From Cristatella mucedo (taxonomy: Eukaryota; Bryozoa; Phylactolaemata; Cristatellidae): a stretch of 64,000 bases of DNA. Under the pieces are notes generated by a model, which did no database searches, was not told the origin of the DNA, and was given only the letters and a program-made list of their open reading frames with translations. Within the stretch, counting starts at the first letter, position 1. The number at the start of each line of letters is the position of its first letter. The stretch lies in assembly GCA_009760855.2 (NCBI GenBank), contig WPIO01000012.1:4856001-4920000 (forward strand), written 5' to 3'. The translations under genes were made by a program, and so were the position numbers. Positions 46,943 through 59,430 of this stretch are shown here, piece after piece.

Positions 46943-48429
46943 GTTCAGATATTGCCGTATTGTGATGGTCCAGCCACGCCCCCCGTAAGCCCTCAATGCA
47001 TCGGTAAGGGTGGCTTACTGACTGTAAAAAATACAATAGTTAGTATAATTTGAGTTCAGAAGTTTTAATTTTAAGTTCTGGACATCCAAAATATTTGGAA
47101 TGAATGTACGCCAGCTGCTCCTGCTGGCTAGATTGTATGTTGCTGCGTACCTCACCATGGAGGCGGTCGTGCTACCAATCCCTGGCTTCCGGCCTTGGAG
47201 TTAGGCTGTCAGGAAGATCCGAATGGAAACCGGTATTTTGATTTGAATAGTGGTGTGCATTAAGGAAGATGTGCTTAAAAGCAAATTAAATTACGATCAC
47301 GCAGCCGAATGCAATACATGTCATTTTACTATAAAGGGAACAGACCAACTTCACACCCCGAATGTGAGTTCAAAGAATCCATGCGTTGCTGGAGAAGAAC
47401 CGAGCCCCAGGAACGCGGGAGCAGTTTGCATTGTGAGCGATCTCTTCTTGATGACCAAGGACGCGTCACGTTAGGTGTGCACACCACATTGAGCATTTAG
47501 GGCTTTGGTTATTCCAGTAGCTTGGCCGCGCCCTCGATCGTCGGCGACCGCACCCGAGCAAGGGGGCTGCGGTGACGATTGCCGATGTTGAGAACTTGGC
47601 ATCCTAACAAAGCCAGATTATGAGCGTGATACTAATTATTAGCGATTCCTTAGTTGCATGTTTAGTAGGGATCAGACGTGTAATAATTTCTGATTTAGAG
47701 AGTATAAAAACACCGGAAGTGATGATTACCCTGACGTACTTGAGGATTCGGCAGGTTCTTAAATAGCCCCTCAGTTGTTGTCGAATATACAGTTCTAAGG
47801 TTAAAAAACGGACTCTTAATTATCATGTGGGGTTTATTGACTGTTACCGCAGCATACTATCCACATTACTGGTGCCAGGCAGTGGATCTTGGGCTAAGGC
47901 TTTGCAAGAATGGAGCTAAGTCGGCCTGTGCAGTGTTGGAGAGTCTGCACTTGGAGGCACTCATGCCACCTCTGGGCACGATAGGGCTCTCTTTAGCTGA
48001 CGAGAAAGATTTCTCGGATACTTCCAGCACTCGTGCTTACCTCAATTTGCAATAACTCAATTACTCAATTTGCCCTTCAGTCCGCTGGTCTCGTCGTTCC
48101 ACAAATTCGCTGCTACTTATCAGGCTCGAAATATTGCAGAGGTACTAAAAAAAAAGAATTTTGAAGAGAGGGCATGCAGCTGATAGGCAGCCGTATTAAT
48201 CGAGAGAAGAAAATCGAGGGTCTTGTTTAGTCATCTTCAATGTAATCTCGGCAGCTCTGCAAAGAGTAGTTGACAATGTTCACTCCTAAGCCAAACCGAC
48301 CATTCCTTTCCCTGCTCTATAGGTAAGCAAGCTAGAGCGGTAAATCCTCCTGAAATTTCGAACCGTCAGACCAACTAAGAGAGAGCTCATCGAGCCGGAC
48401 ATTGCAAATGCCTCAGTTGGAAGCGTTAG
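46943..48429. other. Upstream region of the exchanger gene
   Basis: Probably its promoter and 5' UTR. A CpG-rich patch lies at about 47525-47580. Open frames on the + strand (47250-47474, 47825-48055) are not recognised. No TATA box was identified. Confidence 0.4.
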
Positions 48430-49140
48430 TATTAGACACAATTTTTTTTAAAACATTGCAAGTCTTTCTTCAACTCACTGCTTGCTGGCGTTCTGGCGTC
48501 TGCAACCAGATATTTCCTGCAAATCTCTGCGAATAGGCTTGTCAGTCGTGAGCACTACCGTTGGCACAGCACACCACTTCTCGCCGACCAGCACTGGCTT
48601 CTAGTCAAACATAACTTCAAATTCAATGTTATGTCACTCACTTTTAGGTCCCTTGATTCACTGGCTCCAGCGTACCAATCAGAACTACTTTGCTACTAAG
48701 CCAAGCATCGCACCACTTCCTGTTTCGACTCAAGTCGTTTATTCATACGTCGTACGAACCTTATGTCCTTAGCAGACCACGCCTTTGGTTCGTAAGCTCC
48801 TAAAACTTGGAACTCACTTCCGACTGACGTCACAACGTCCCCTGACTTAGCAACATTTAAAAAGAAGTTAAAAGCACAAATGCTTAACACAATATTAATT
48901 GGATCCCTGTGATTAGTCTTCTGCGCGCTGATTCATGCTGACATTATGCATGCTAACACTAACCATGCTTACCATGTCGATACTGTGCACGCCACCTCTA
49001 ACTAGGTATGCCATGCAAGTAGACACTGTGCAAGGTATCACTACTCATTTGATCATGCTTTTTTGCGGCATATGTACAGTGCTTAGAAAGAGACAAAGTT
49101 CTCCGAGAGCGCTATATAAATATGTTACTATTATTATAAC
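48430..49140 (+). mobile_element. CR1/L2-like LINE, old 3' fragment
   Basis: The frames include LLADQHWLLVKH-like and SLADHAFGS-KLLKLGTHF-like stretches, diverged from other copies. The 3' UTR and decayed hairpin ('agtgcttagaaagagac', 'ccgagagcgct') end in ATT repeats near 49130. Confidence 0.75.
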
Positions 49141-49621
49141 TAGTAAGTCTGAAAGTCATATACTTTTAAATAAAATGAACGGGATTAATGCGCCCGACGT
49201 GAACAAACCGTACATGGCAACGCTGGTCTCTAGAGATTTCTACTACTGACCAAGAGTTTGCAGGCAGCCAACTGCAAAGCTATCGGTAAAAGAAGCAGCT
49301 CGTACAACGCACAGAGCAACCTGAACAAGATGAACCGATGAATGGGCCAATTTGTGGTAACCAAGTGATTTTCAAATACATCATTCCCTGAAAAGCAGTG
49401 AGGGTAAAGACCCGTTGTGGGACTTGCATCGTAAAACAGCACTAGCTACTATCCGCAACAACGGAAACTAAATGTAAGCCACTCAAACAGTGAACTGTGG
49501 CTAAATTACCCTCAGCTTATTTTCGGAAAAGGATTAAAGTAAAAGGTAAGGAAGGAGCAGCTGCAGTTTCGGTCTCAGCTTTTGCTGGCTAGTTTCCCAC
49601 GTGGTTATAATAATAATACTG

Positions 49622-49782
49622 GCTGATTTAACAGCCTCTTTTGCATAGCAACAGAAGAGTCTTTATGGCTATCACAAGCGGTGGCGAAAGGGATTGCTCA
49701 CCACTGGATTCAAGCCCACAACCTCGTGGGCCGAGGCCGGCAAAAACAACCGCTTTACCCAGTGAGACATCACGGCATATGT
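49622..49782 (-). mobile_element. tRNA-headed SINE, inverted
   Basis: 'ctgatttaacagcctctttt' and 'gaagagtctttatggctatc' (tail), 'ccactggattcaagcccac' (reverse B box) and 'accgctttacccagtgag' to 'acatcacggc' (reverse head). Confidence 0.75.
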
Positions 49783-52700
49783 ACATAATGTTTTTATTCT
49801 TGAGATTTGGGTTTAGTTTTTAGGAGGAACTCTAAATAGAAAAAATTGTAAAACTTGTTTCCTTAGTGTAAATATAAAGTTCAGCAGGCTGCTACGGCAC
49901 TGTGCCTACAGCAGGAAGAAGGCTGGCTGTATGCTTAGCGATGCCGTATTAGCTGTTCTAACCAGGCTTCCCATCGCATCGTCGGCCACTTGTATTTGAA
50001 TATTCTTTTTCATCTGCTATCATAAACATACCTTTCTACTTTGCTACGTTTTATTATTTTAACTTTCAAATGCTATTATCCAGCTGAGTGAGCAACTATA
50101 TACAGTGCTAGTGAAATACTCGCGACGTGAGTTAGCACGTGTCTGTTGGTCAGACTTTCCTTTCTTGTACTTATTTCTTGACTCAGAAGTAGCACACTTG
50201 TCATACGAATTTTAGGCGCTCCATATAGATTTAATGGGTGTGCGTTCGCTTAGCGTGCACGTGTTACTTTTTTCACTTCGAGTCGTTACTCGCGTAAAAA
50301 CTAAACCTATACAAATCCAGCTCCTTACGGCTGCTTGTCAGCAGTCATTGCGCTTCCTTCACAAAATGGCTCGTTTAGCTTCAGTTCTATAGCAAATCAA
50401 AAATAGTAACTCGCTTTCAGCCACTCTCAAAAATTTTCAAACTGAATTGTACATGGCTGATGTTGTACGCTCGTACCTTTCAGTGGCTATCGCGTAGACA
50501 GGCAGGTCTACAAGAATGACGCGGCCTTGCTACATTAAGAGATTTGCACTCTCCATTGCTACCATGCTCTACTGCCATCTGCATTTTACGGCATGCCGAG
50601 GCGGCATGAGCGAGTTGGTTGCAGTGGATCGCGGCGTAGGCTTAATCATTATTCGCGTACCATCCCTGAGAATTAGCACCATCGCATGCGAAGCTTTTTA
50701 TAAAGAGTTGCGTACAGAGCGCATCGCTGAAGCCGCTACAGCGAAATCGGCTTGGCACCGCTAGATGCCTCATTGCTTACATGGGCTGGCCCTATTGGGC
50801 AGCCCTGCGTATACTGCGTATCAAATACTGTGAAAGTAGATATCTCCTAGAAGCATGACTGTAGTTGCTCTCTCGGTGCTTTTCTTAGGCTGTGCGGACA
50901 TCCGGCGTGCGTATTTGCAAGTGTTTTCGTACATTGCCTGGTTCCAGCGTCTGCTCCGTGCGGCTATTTTCGTATAAAGCCTGCACGAATTAATGCTTGA
51001 TAAACACTCAGGTCTTAAAATTTCTACATCTTATCCTTATTTATTGCATATCGATATATACATTTACCAATTTCGCTACTAACAGAGCAGCACGGGCTTG
51101 GCATTTTGCCAGATTGAAGCAAAAGCAAGCCGCAATCATGTATGACTCAGCACTGGTCTGCAATGACACAAATTAAATTAACGTCGATACCAGACGATTC
51201 ATAGTCCTTTCACTGATCCAAAAAATTGTCCAGTTAAAGGTCAAGATAAATGCGTTGATAGATTGAAGGGCTCAAGTTTCCCTTCAGCCACTCAAAAGTT
51301 GCAGCATCACGCGTATTCGAATTGTAGCCTGAAATAATTGTATTTAAACGCAGCGGTTTAATAAACACACACATTATCTGGTCGAGCACCAAATTATCTT
51401 TCTTTATATTCACGCTTGGTGAAAGTTCAGAATTGTGTCGTCGTTTCACCTCAAACAAAAACTAGCAGTTGCACGGATTAACGCGTCGCAGATACATTCT
51501 GAAAAGCGTCGAGCTCAGCGAAACTGATGAGCCAATCGGGCCGCCCCGAAGATCCGCGTGACCGCAATAGCGCCTCACTTTGGCTACAGCTACTCGAAGG
51601 GCTCAGCCAGTCGTGAAGATGCGCCAGCGCTGCGCTCGGCGGACGCCATAAAGTTCGACGACTCGTGCTTCTCGAACTTTAGGGCCTCCGCAAAGCTCAG
51701 CGCCTCGAGCTCCCGCGCTCCGCTTTTTCCTCGCGTCCGTCCCTCAGCCAGCGCGGGCCGGGCGCCTATCGCTTGGCCAGTGCGGGCGTCGCATAATGTC
51801 CGTAATGAGAATTGCCTAATGCTGCGCTCGGCGGAATTCATAGAATTTGTTTTTAGATTTAACGAACTCTAAGAACTCCGCAAAGTCCAACATGGCAAGT
51901 AGCGGCGTGAGGCACATCCAAAATTGCAAATTTTAGCTTCCTGTTAAAGCCTATGTTGCAGCTTAGTAAGCCAGCAATAAAAATTGCGGAATCAATCGAG
52001 CCCGAGTAACTTACGAATCGAACGCTTATACTTCCGCAAAGCTTAATACCGTTTTAAAGGTTCAACTCAGACCTGATCAAGTAGTTGTTTCGAGAATGTT
52101 AATTTACCTACCAGGTTAAGCCACGTAATAGATATGCAAAACGCATCAGCAGCACCAAAGCGACAAGCCAAGGGTGAGTCTTAGCACACTGAGCTACCTC
52201 GCACCATCTCTGCAACAAAACAGAATAAATACAACGATGAGCACAATAATATTCTAGTGGATGGTACAGCAATAGCAGCAGCAATAGCAACAGCAGCAAA
52301 AATCAAAACCTCAAGAGAGCCCGTAGTGGTACTTTGCTGCCCACCTACCTGTAGAACATACTTGGATTCCTGGTGAGTCGTTCCCTCGGCATAACTGATC
52401 AGAGCCTCGATCCGAAACTTATTTCACTGGGCTTGCGAGTAGAAGTAGATTCAGTAGCAGCCACCTGGTTTGACTACTTAAAGCATTCCTCAGTGTTTTT
52501 ATACGGTTTTCATGGCCACAAAGCTTTGATCTCCGCTCAAAGCAACCGGACAGATTATTTTATTAGAGGTGCACTGCTCACTAAATGACTGTATCATGAT
52601 CAGCATGCATTGAAATGTTCCATTGATTTCGTGACTAACAGGATGCTCAACCAGGTCATTAAGGGAAAATACAGGCTCGATCCCTTTGATCATCTCGCTG

Positions 52701-52888
52701 TTGGGGGTACAATAAAGCTTTAATCAAATGACAGAGCAGCCTATTAGAGTATTAAAATTTGCTCTGATCAAACCTGGTAGAAGGAAATTGGTTTGTAAAC
52801 TTGGTCATGTGATTTTATGAGCGGTCAATTGCACTGTGAGCCGAAGCCGTATTCAGTAATGACTGTACTATCATGTGGGGCCCCAGCT
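49783..52888. other. No gene recognised; one CpG-rich island
   Basis: Short open frames on both strands without similarity, for example 50516-50764. The stretch 51540-51890 differs clearly from its surroundings and is listed separately. Confidence 0.45.
51540..51890. other. CpG-rich island with inverted repeat and duplicated motif
   Basis: GC-rich block in AT-rich surroundings. A perfect 10-bp inverted repeat (51649-51658 with 51672-51681, 13-base loop) lies inside a block starting 'ctgcgctcggcgga' at about 51629. A second, diverged block starts with the same 14 bases at about 51822 and also ends 'ctccgcaaag'. Overlapping open frames on both strands follow from the composition. Promoter, small structured RNA and mobile-element end are all possible. 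Confidence 0.45.
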
Positions 52889-55015
52889 TACTCAATAGAC
52901 CATCCATCGACTGGCATACGAGGACTACTGTAAGTCGTACCGATCGATACTAGCAAAGGCCAAGTCTGGCTTCTATAAAAACATTGTTGAATCACAGATG
53001 CACAATCGAAAAATGCTGATGTTGACGATCAATCATCTCCTCAATCGCTCCCAGATTAGCTCCTTACCTGGTGATCCTTGTGATGATGTAGCCGATCGCT
53101 TCTCTCGATTCTTTGTGCAAAAGTTAGAAAAGATCAGGGAGTCAATCCCTGAGTGGCAGCATCCCCCCTAGAATGCTGTTCCTTGATTCCTGGCTGCACC
53201 TCGTCTACATTCAAGCAAGTCACTGGTGATCTCGTCCTAAAGTTCATATCTCAATCAAAGAAGACAATTCCTTTGGAACCTATTCCTACTGTCCTGCTCC
53301 TACGTTGCACTGATCTGCTACTGCCATGCATAACTAACATCATTAATATGTCATTAGCCTCGGGTCATGTCCCAGCCCCTTTCAAAAAAGCTGTAGTCGG
53401 GCCACTTCTCAAGAAAGCGACACTAGACCAAGAGAACTTAAGCAACTACCGCCCAGTCTCCCTTCAACCATTCCTATCAAAGACAATGGAACTGGTCGTG
53501 GTGGACAAGCTGAACTCATATCGAATATCGAAACCTCTCACCTTGCTAGTAAGTTCTAGTCTGGCTTTTGAGCTAATCACTCCACAGAGTCAGAATTGCT
53601 TAGGGTCGACAAAGACCTACTTAGGAATGCAGACATGGGTAGAGTGTGTCTGCTTGTTTTGCTCGATCTTTCGGCAGCTTTTGATACCATCGATCACAAA
53701 GTTCTTCTAGAGCGCCTCTCATCTCGACTGGGCATCACTGACACTGCTCTGCAATGGTTCAAGTCGTATCTTAATGGGAGACTCCAGAGTATTGACATGA
53801 ATGGACAAAGATCATCCGATGTACCTCAGAAATATGGGGTGCCTCAGGGCTCTGTGCCAGGTCCGGTTCTTTTCATGGTTTATACTCTCCCTCTTTCTGA
53901 TATGATTGCCAAGTACAATCTGGGCTTTCCCTTCTATGCGGATGACTCTCAGTTGTACCTTTCCTTTGACCCCCCGAGCCTTCGAGCACCCTGAATTCTC
54001 TTGACTCACTTGCTGCATGTATTGATGACATCCGAACATGAATGGCAGCAAATTTTCTAAAACTAAATGATGATAAAACTTACTTACTTATGGGCAAACC
54101 CAGTGTGATTCAGAAATTGGAAAGACTGACGCTGAAAATTGGCTCTGCCAGCATATCTCTTGTTGAATCAGTTCAAAATCTGGGTGTCATGTTCCAAAGT
54201 GACCTCCCGTGAAACGACCACATCAGCTCAACAATCAAGTCTGCCAACTTTCAGCTTCATAACATTGCTAAAATTTGGGCTTGTTTAGATAAGGATATCG
54301 CTTCCAAGTTGGTCCGTGCATTTGTGACATCCCGACTTGACTTCTGTAACTCACTGCTTGCTAGCCTACCGGCACGTGCAATCAGGTGATTACAGCTGGT
54401 GCAAAAATCTGCTGCTAGGCTTGTCTGTCGTGAGCGTCACAGTTGCCACATCAAACCATTTCTTGCCTACCCGCACGGGCTACCAGTCAAGCCACGGGTT
54501 GACTTCAAGGTTTTATCGCTCACTTTTAGGTCACTTCATTCTTTGGCTCCAGCCTATCTCTCAGATCTACTGCCCACCAGGCGAAGCATCGTACCACCCG
54601 CTTTCGGAATCCAACAGCTTACCAATACCTCGAACAAACCTCAAATCTTTTGGAGACCGTGCATTTAGTTCGTATGCTCCCAAAGCCTGGAACTCACTCC
54701 CGACTTGCGTCAGAACATCCCGTGCCTTACCACATTCAAAAAAAACTTAAAAACACCTATTTAGGACAGCATTTACTGGGTCCCTGTGATTCTTCCTTCA
54801 TGTACTTTTGCGTGCTGACACTGTGCATGCTGCCACTAACCATATTTGCATGCTGACCCTGTGCATGTCACCCCTAACCATGGTATTCATGTTGTTTATT
54901 AAGCATGATACCACTCACCATTCAATCGCGTTTCCCTTTGCAGCAAATGTAAAGCACCTAAAAAGAGATTGAGTTCTCTGAGGGTGATTTATCAAGTGCA
55001 TTACTATTATTAGCA
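52889..55015 (+). mobile_element. CR1/L2-like LINE, most complete copy
   Basis: Covers the endonuclease-RT linker to the 3' end. From about 52905 it reads AYEDYCKSYRSILAKAKSGF, then RFSRFFVQKL. The RT domain follows with NYRPVSLQPFLSKTME, LVLLDLSAAFDTIDHKVLLE, GVPQGSV, and the active site FYADDSQLYLSF (YADD). Thumb and C-terminal landmarks SRLDFCNSLLA and APKAWNSLPTCVRTS are next. Then come the 3' UTR with imperfect direct repeats ('tgctgacactgtgcatgctg', 'tgctgaccctgtgcatgtca'), the hairpin at about 54952-54993 and an ATT tail. At least four frameshifts and several stops show it is inactive. Assignment to the CR1/L2 assemblage is from these motifs. Confidence 0.9.
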
Positions 55016-56934
55016 TTGTTCATAGACAGCTGCTCTTACTAGGCGAGACAGTCGCCAAAATCGAGGTGGTTGACTGTCGCACAAAGCATTCTCGGCAGCA
55101 ATGCCTCTGAGGGTCCACTCACAGTCGGCCGTCATCAAGTCCGTGCAGGTCCTCGTTGGAAGCCGGACATCATGGGTCCTACAGGCGAAGCTGATCTATC
55201 CCATCAGCTCACCCACCCAGCTGGCACACAGAATACGTCCAGGAGCGTAGTATGGCTTCCGTTCAATTCATTCAAGGATGTGGCAATATTTACTCGGTCT
55301 GTGAGGCCCACATTGGTTTTAATAGGACTTCGGGGTACAGCCCAGTACCCAGCTCCTTGAGACTGAGATCTCTCGATTTGTTACCAAAGTAGAAACACCC
55401 GTCCACCGATTAAGGTAACCGGAAAATGAATGGCTTCCTAAATCTACTACATCAAGCCCAGAGGAGAGGCAGCGGTGGTGTAGAACTTAAGTGTGGCACT
55501 TTGCAAAGCTCAAATAATTTACGATCTCGACAGCCAACTGAGATTGCCTCATTAATCCAAGACGACGAAAATTCGCTGAAGAGCACGTAGTCAGTGTGAG
55601 CCGTGATGGCACACTAGGTATGGCGGTGACTTTTCACGACCTCGGTCCCATAGTCGTGGGTTCGAATCGTATATAGAGTTATTCTTTATTGTTGCTCCAA
55701 GCTGTGGTGATAACTGTAAAGGCTGTTCTGTCTATACAAAAGAGGCTGTTTAATCATCTAGGATTTTCCTACTGTGACATGGGACAGTAGCACAATATCT
55801 ACAAGCGGTCATGGCACGGTGAGCGTACGAAATAACAAATCATCTCCCTGCTTAAATAGTAACTGTAGGAACCAGGAGTACGACTAGTCGCTGATTTCTG
55901 GACTCAATAGTAGGCTACCTACCCGAATTTCCATGGGCTATTCGCAGTGTCGATTCCTATCCTATTCTCGGACGCAGAGGCATTCGAATACGTTGTTGGG
56001 AAAGCTGTTGAACTCCAGGTATTACATAATCACCGGTCACGTGATTTCTTGTAAACCACACAGCTAATGGCTTCAAATGGTTAAAGATTCTCCTAAATAT
56101 CTGCTTGCAAGATTCCCTAAACGTAAACGTACGTACAATTCCTATTTAAAGTCTGTAATTATTGCGAGGCCTTGATTGCATACGGTTACAGCAGTTACCT
56201 AGGTAGCTGCTTTTTGAGCTGTCAATCAAAATTGAGCATATTTAATAGTTGATGTTTACCTCATTTCATTTAGTATTCTTTTCAGATAACAGCATTCTAC
56301 ATGAATATGGCAGGGACTATCATTACGTCAGATGTAGAAAAACATCAGCCAACCCAATTGGCCAGCGGCAGTTTCGCGTGCCAATCAAATACTGAAGCGA
56401 GTCCCATTGACTCTGAAGTATACAAGCTAATACATGTGGAAAACAATGCTCCTTTAAAATTCCCTCACGAAAAGAGGAGAGCCTGAGAGGAGCAACTTCT
56501 GAGCTGCTTGACTAAGTCGAGCAACGTAAGAAAGCTCTTGCTGAGGCACTCCAAGCAATACGAGGAAAAATAAGAGTGTAGAATGTGGCTATCTCAACGA
56601 GGTGCTTATTTTGCTAAATCAGATAAATAAAAGTTTATATTTAGACACATTTTTAGAATGCAGGTTTGGCATACCAGAGGATCACTTGTAGGAGAGATAT
56701 CTTAATTAAATGAAGTGCAATTACAATGAAATAAACTGAAATACGAGCTTTTGCTGGTACTTGAAAAACTTAGAACGCTTAAATTGTTTTCATCTAAAGA
56801 GAGATAGTTTTTTCCTATCGCTAATCGTTAGCGGACATTGGATGAGAAAAGCACCACATTAGCATCAAACTTCTCACTTGAGGTCCATCATCGACTGCAT
56901 TGCAGCACTGAAACTACGGATTTTGAGCCGTTAT
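55016..56934. other. No gene recognised, one SINE
   Basis: Open frames at 55070-55360 and 56301-56486 are unmatched. After the latter, another frame (about 56484-56575) reads SELLD then VEQRKKALAEALQAIRGKI, which could form a coiled coil but is broken by a stop. It may be a decayed gene or element fragment. Confidence 0.35.
55597..55762 (+). mobile_element. tRNA-headed SINE
   Basis: The head begins 'gtgagccgtgatggcacactag', identical to the copy at 43676 over this stretch. B box 'gtgggttcgaatcg' and tail 'tctgtctatacaaaagaggc' are present. Confidence 0.8.
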
Positions 56935-57392
56935 AATAATACTAATAATGATGCACTGGACAAAGCGCCCTTAGAGGACTCAATATCTTTCTAGGTGCTT
57001 TACATTTGCTGCGAAAGGAAACGTGATTGAATGGTGAGTAACAAGGATCATCAGGTAAGGAGCTAATCTGGGGGTGGTTGAGGAGACGGTTGATCGTCGA
57101 CATCTGCATTTTTTGATTGGGCATCAGTGATTCAGCCAAATTTTGCATAGCAGCTGGACTTCGCCTTTGCTAGGATCGATTGGTACGACCTGCAGCAGTC
57201 CATGTATGCCTGTCGATGAACAATCAGTCCTGATCTTTTGTATGCTTTTTCCAGCTTGCGCTTAGTAGATCTAGCTAGTTTAACATCTGTGGTAAACCAT
57301 AGGCCGTCTTCGCGAGGGTGCACAGTTCGCTTAGTTAGAGGTGAAAACTCGTCGAGTGTGTCAGCTAGTGTCGTGTTGTAGCTGTCTACCAA
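56935..57392 (-). mobile_element. Internally deleted CR1/L2-like LINE
   Basis: The - strand frame (57132-57392) reads TLADTLDEFSPLTKRTVHPR, WFTTDVKLARSTKRKLEKAY and YMDCCRSYQSILAKAKSS, the region between endonuclease and RT. It continues as NRLLNHPQISSLPDDPC and then joins directly to the 3' UTR (ctcaccattcaatcacg), hairpin and AAT tail. The whole RT is missing. Compared with the copy at 52889 about 1.8 kb is deleted. Confidence 0.85.
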
Positions 57393-58261
57393 TTATGACA
57401 GATCAGAGAGGGGACTGAGCAGCAGAGGCGAAGCAGATATTATCTTATATTCACCAGAAGATCAGCAGACTTGATTTGAAGGTAAGAGGAATTTCCCTCC
57501 TACTGCCCGAGTCGTTCTTTATTTGCGTTTGTTCTAGGTATTTTTAGACTACCCTTAACACGGGGAGTATTTAGGTCATAGTTTCGCTGTTGGACGCCTG
57601 TACGTTTGCTTTGTTGACGCGCTCGAGTGTTGCCCCTTTGTCCCGCCTGGCGAGTTCCCGCCCAACTGGTGCCTCGACAACACCGCCGAGTTCGGTGCCC
57701 GTCTGGGTACCATTCCCGCTTAATTGGTTTTCTCACTTATAATTTGTAATAGCCTTACTGTTAGTCCTATTTACATACGCCCCTGGACTTACCTTTTAGC
57801 TACCACGCGGTGGAGACCGCTGACCCGCGGTACGGTAGCCCCGTTCACCTGACACTTGGGTGGTTGAGCCGAACCCGTAGTGGGTTAGCACTACATCTCC
57901 GTTGTGTTAGTTATTTCCGCGTATTCCCGACCTGTTATTAACAGTTCTGTGCCCTCTGGTCTACGGGATTTGGGTTTAGTCGCCACGCGGTCGAGCCGGC
58001 AGGCCCGCCGCGGCTGTGCCCCACCTATCCTGGTGTTCAGGCTGGAAGGCCGAACCTCCTGCCCCAACAGGTTTGCCTACTGGCCAGGAATCCCCCTAGC
58101 CGGCCAGATATAGCGTGCCGACAAGGCGGAACCACCTCCTGCTGGCAGGCGCCCGGGAGACTTCTGCTTGTCGTGCTGCTGGCCGTATATGTCTGAGCCA
58201 GTAGCTGAAGCCCCCCCCTGAACCCCCCAACCCCCAAAGCGCCCCCTCTCGAACCCTACCC

Positions 58262-59430
58262 ATGCCGTTCGCCTCTGCCGTGCACTCACCACTCACCATC
58301 CCTGGCCTTGTCCCCGGTGCTTCCCCGCTCGCCAAGCTCAACCCGCTGGTTGTTGTTGTCCCCCCTCGTCCCCCTCGGCCAGGGGAAATGACGGGAAGAA
58401 CCTGGACGTAATTGTCCAGGTTGCCAGCAAGGCCATCCACCCGGCTGCTATCGAATATGCATATGCGAGCAAGCCAAGGAAGTTCGTTGAGCTAGGCTTC
58501 TCATCGGAGGAGCAGGCTCGTAGGCCCTAGCCAAAGTTTTCCCTGCAGAGCACCATCAGGTGGACCGGTCCCTCGTAGTCACTTTGTCGGGCATACACCT
58601 GCGCACCCCTTTCTCGGAGATAGTACAGGCCTTCGCGCCATTTGCGAAGGTCTTGAGTGAAAAGCAGGGCTACCTGCGAGGAACCACCATACGTTCAGAC
58701 TGGAGAGTGCTCCAGTGAGAGATGGAGGCACCCCCTCCTTCCTATTGATTGGTGACTGCCCGGACCCTGTCATGATCCGTTATCCTGGCATGCCTCCCCC
58801 ATGCGGCCACTGTGGTGCCCAAGGCCACAGAGCCCTAGGCTGCCCTAACCGGGTCTGCAATGGCTGCGGGCTCGTGGGACACATATTTGCAGACTGCCCC
58901 AAGGTGGTCTGCTTTAAGTGCCGCACCTTATACGGGCGTGCCCATCGAGGCCCAAGTGTGGTCACTGCTCCGAAATCAGCCACTCCACTCATGACTGCCC
59001 CAAAGCCCGCCCACAGGCGGCCCAGACCACCCAACTACTATGGGCATCGGATTCGGAAGACGGCATCCTGACGAGGCTCGCAGAAGCAGTGGAAGCTGAA
59101 TTCGTCCCTCCCCCCCCCCCCCCCCCCCCCGCTGAGGCCCTTGTTTCCCCGTCGGCCCCCATCGAGACCCCGGCGCCAGTCGTCCCCCCTCCCCACTCCT
59201 AATCTCATCAACCCCCTCTCGCAACCCCTTGTCGACACCCTGGTCCCCTCCCTCCGAAGCACGGCCCCACAGGTGTCGGAACTGCTGCGGGGGGGGGGGG
59301 GCTGCACAGCCAGCCTCCACCTAGACCCGCAGCTGACAGTCAGCCCTGAAGAGGTCCCGCTCTCGTCCTGGGCGCTCTCCTCCCTCTTCGGCCCACAGGA
59401 CAACGAGGTTGCCCCCCCCCGGTGATGCTG
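58262..59430 (+). pseudogene. Gag-like N-terminal region with four zinc knuckles
   Basis: From ATG 58262 the frame is Pro-rich. After a C-rich stretch it reads GKNLDVIVQVASKAIHPAAI, and then LVVTLSGIHLRTPFSEIVQA to RGTTIRSDWRVLQ, which looks like a small alpha-beta domain of the kind that precedes knuckles in gag proteins. CX2CX4HX4C knuckles follow: CGHCGAQGHRALGC, CNGCGLVGHIFADC, a damaged third (CFKC, then HLIRAC in another frame, about ten bases lost) and CGHCSEISHSTHDC. Pro-rich sequence follows, with 21 C at 59110-59130 and 13 G at 59289-59301. Stops occur near 58530 and 58712. Confidence 0.8.

Noticed and set aside
51524-51530. ctgatga, as in a hammerhead ribozyme core
   Set aside because: No matching GAAA and no convincing stem II or stem III around it.
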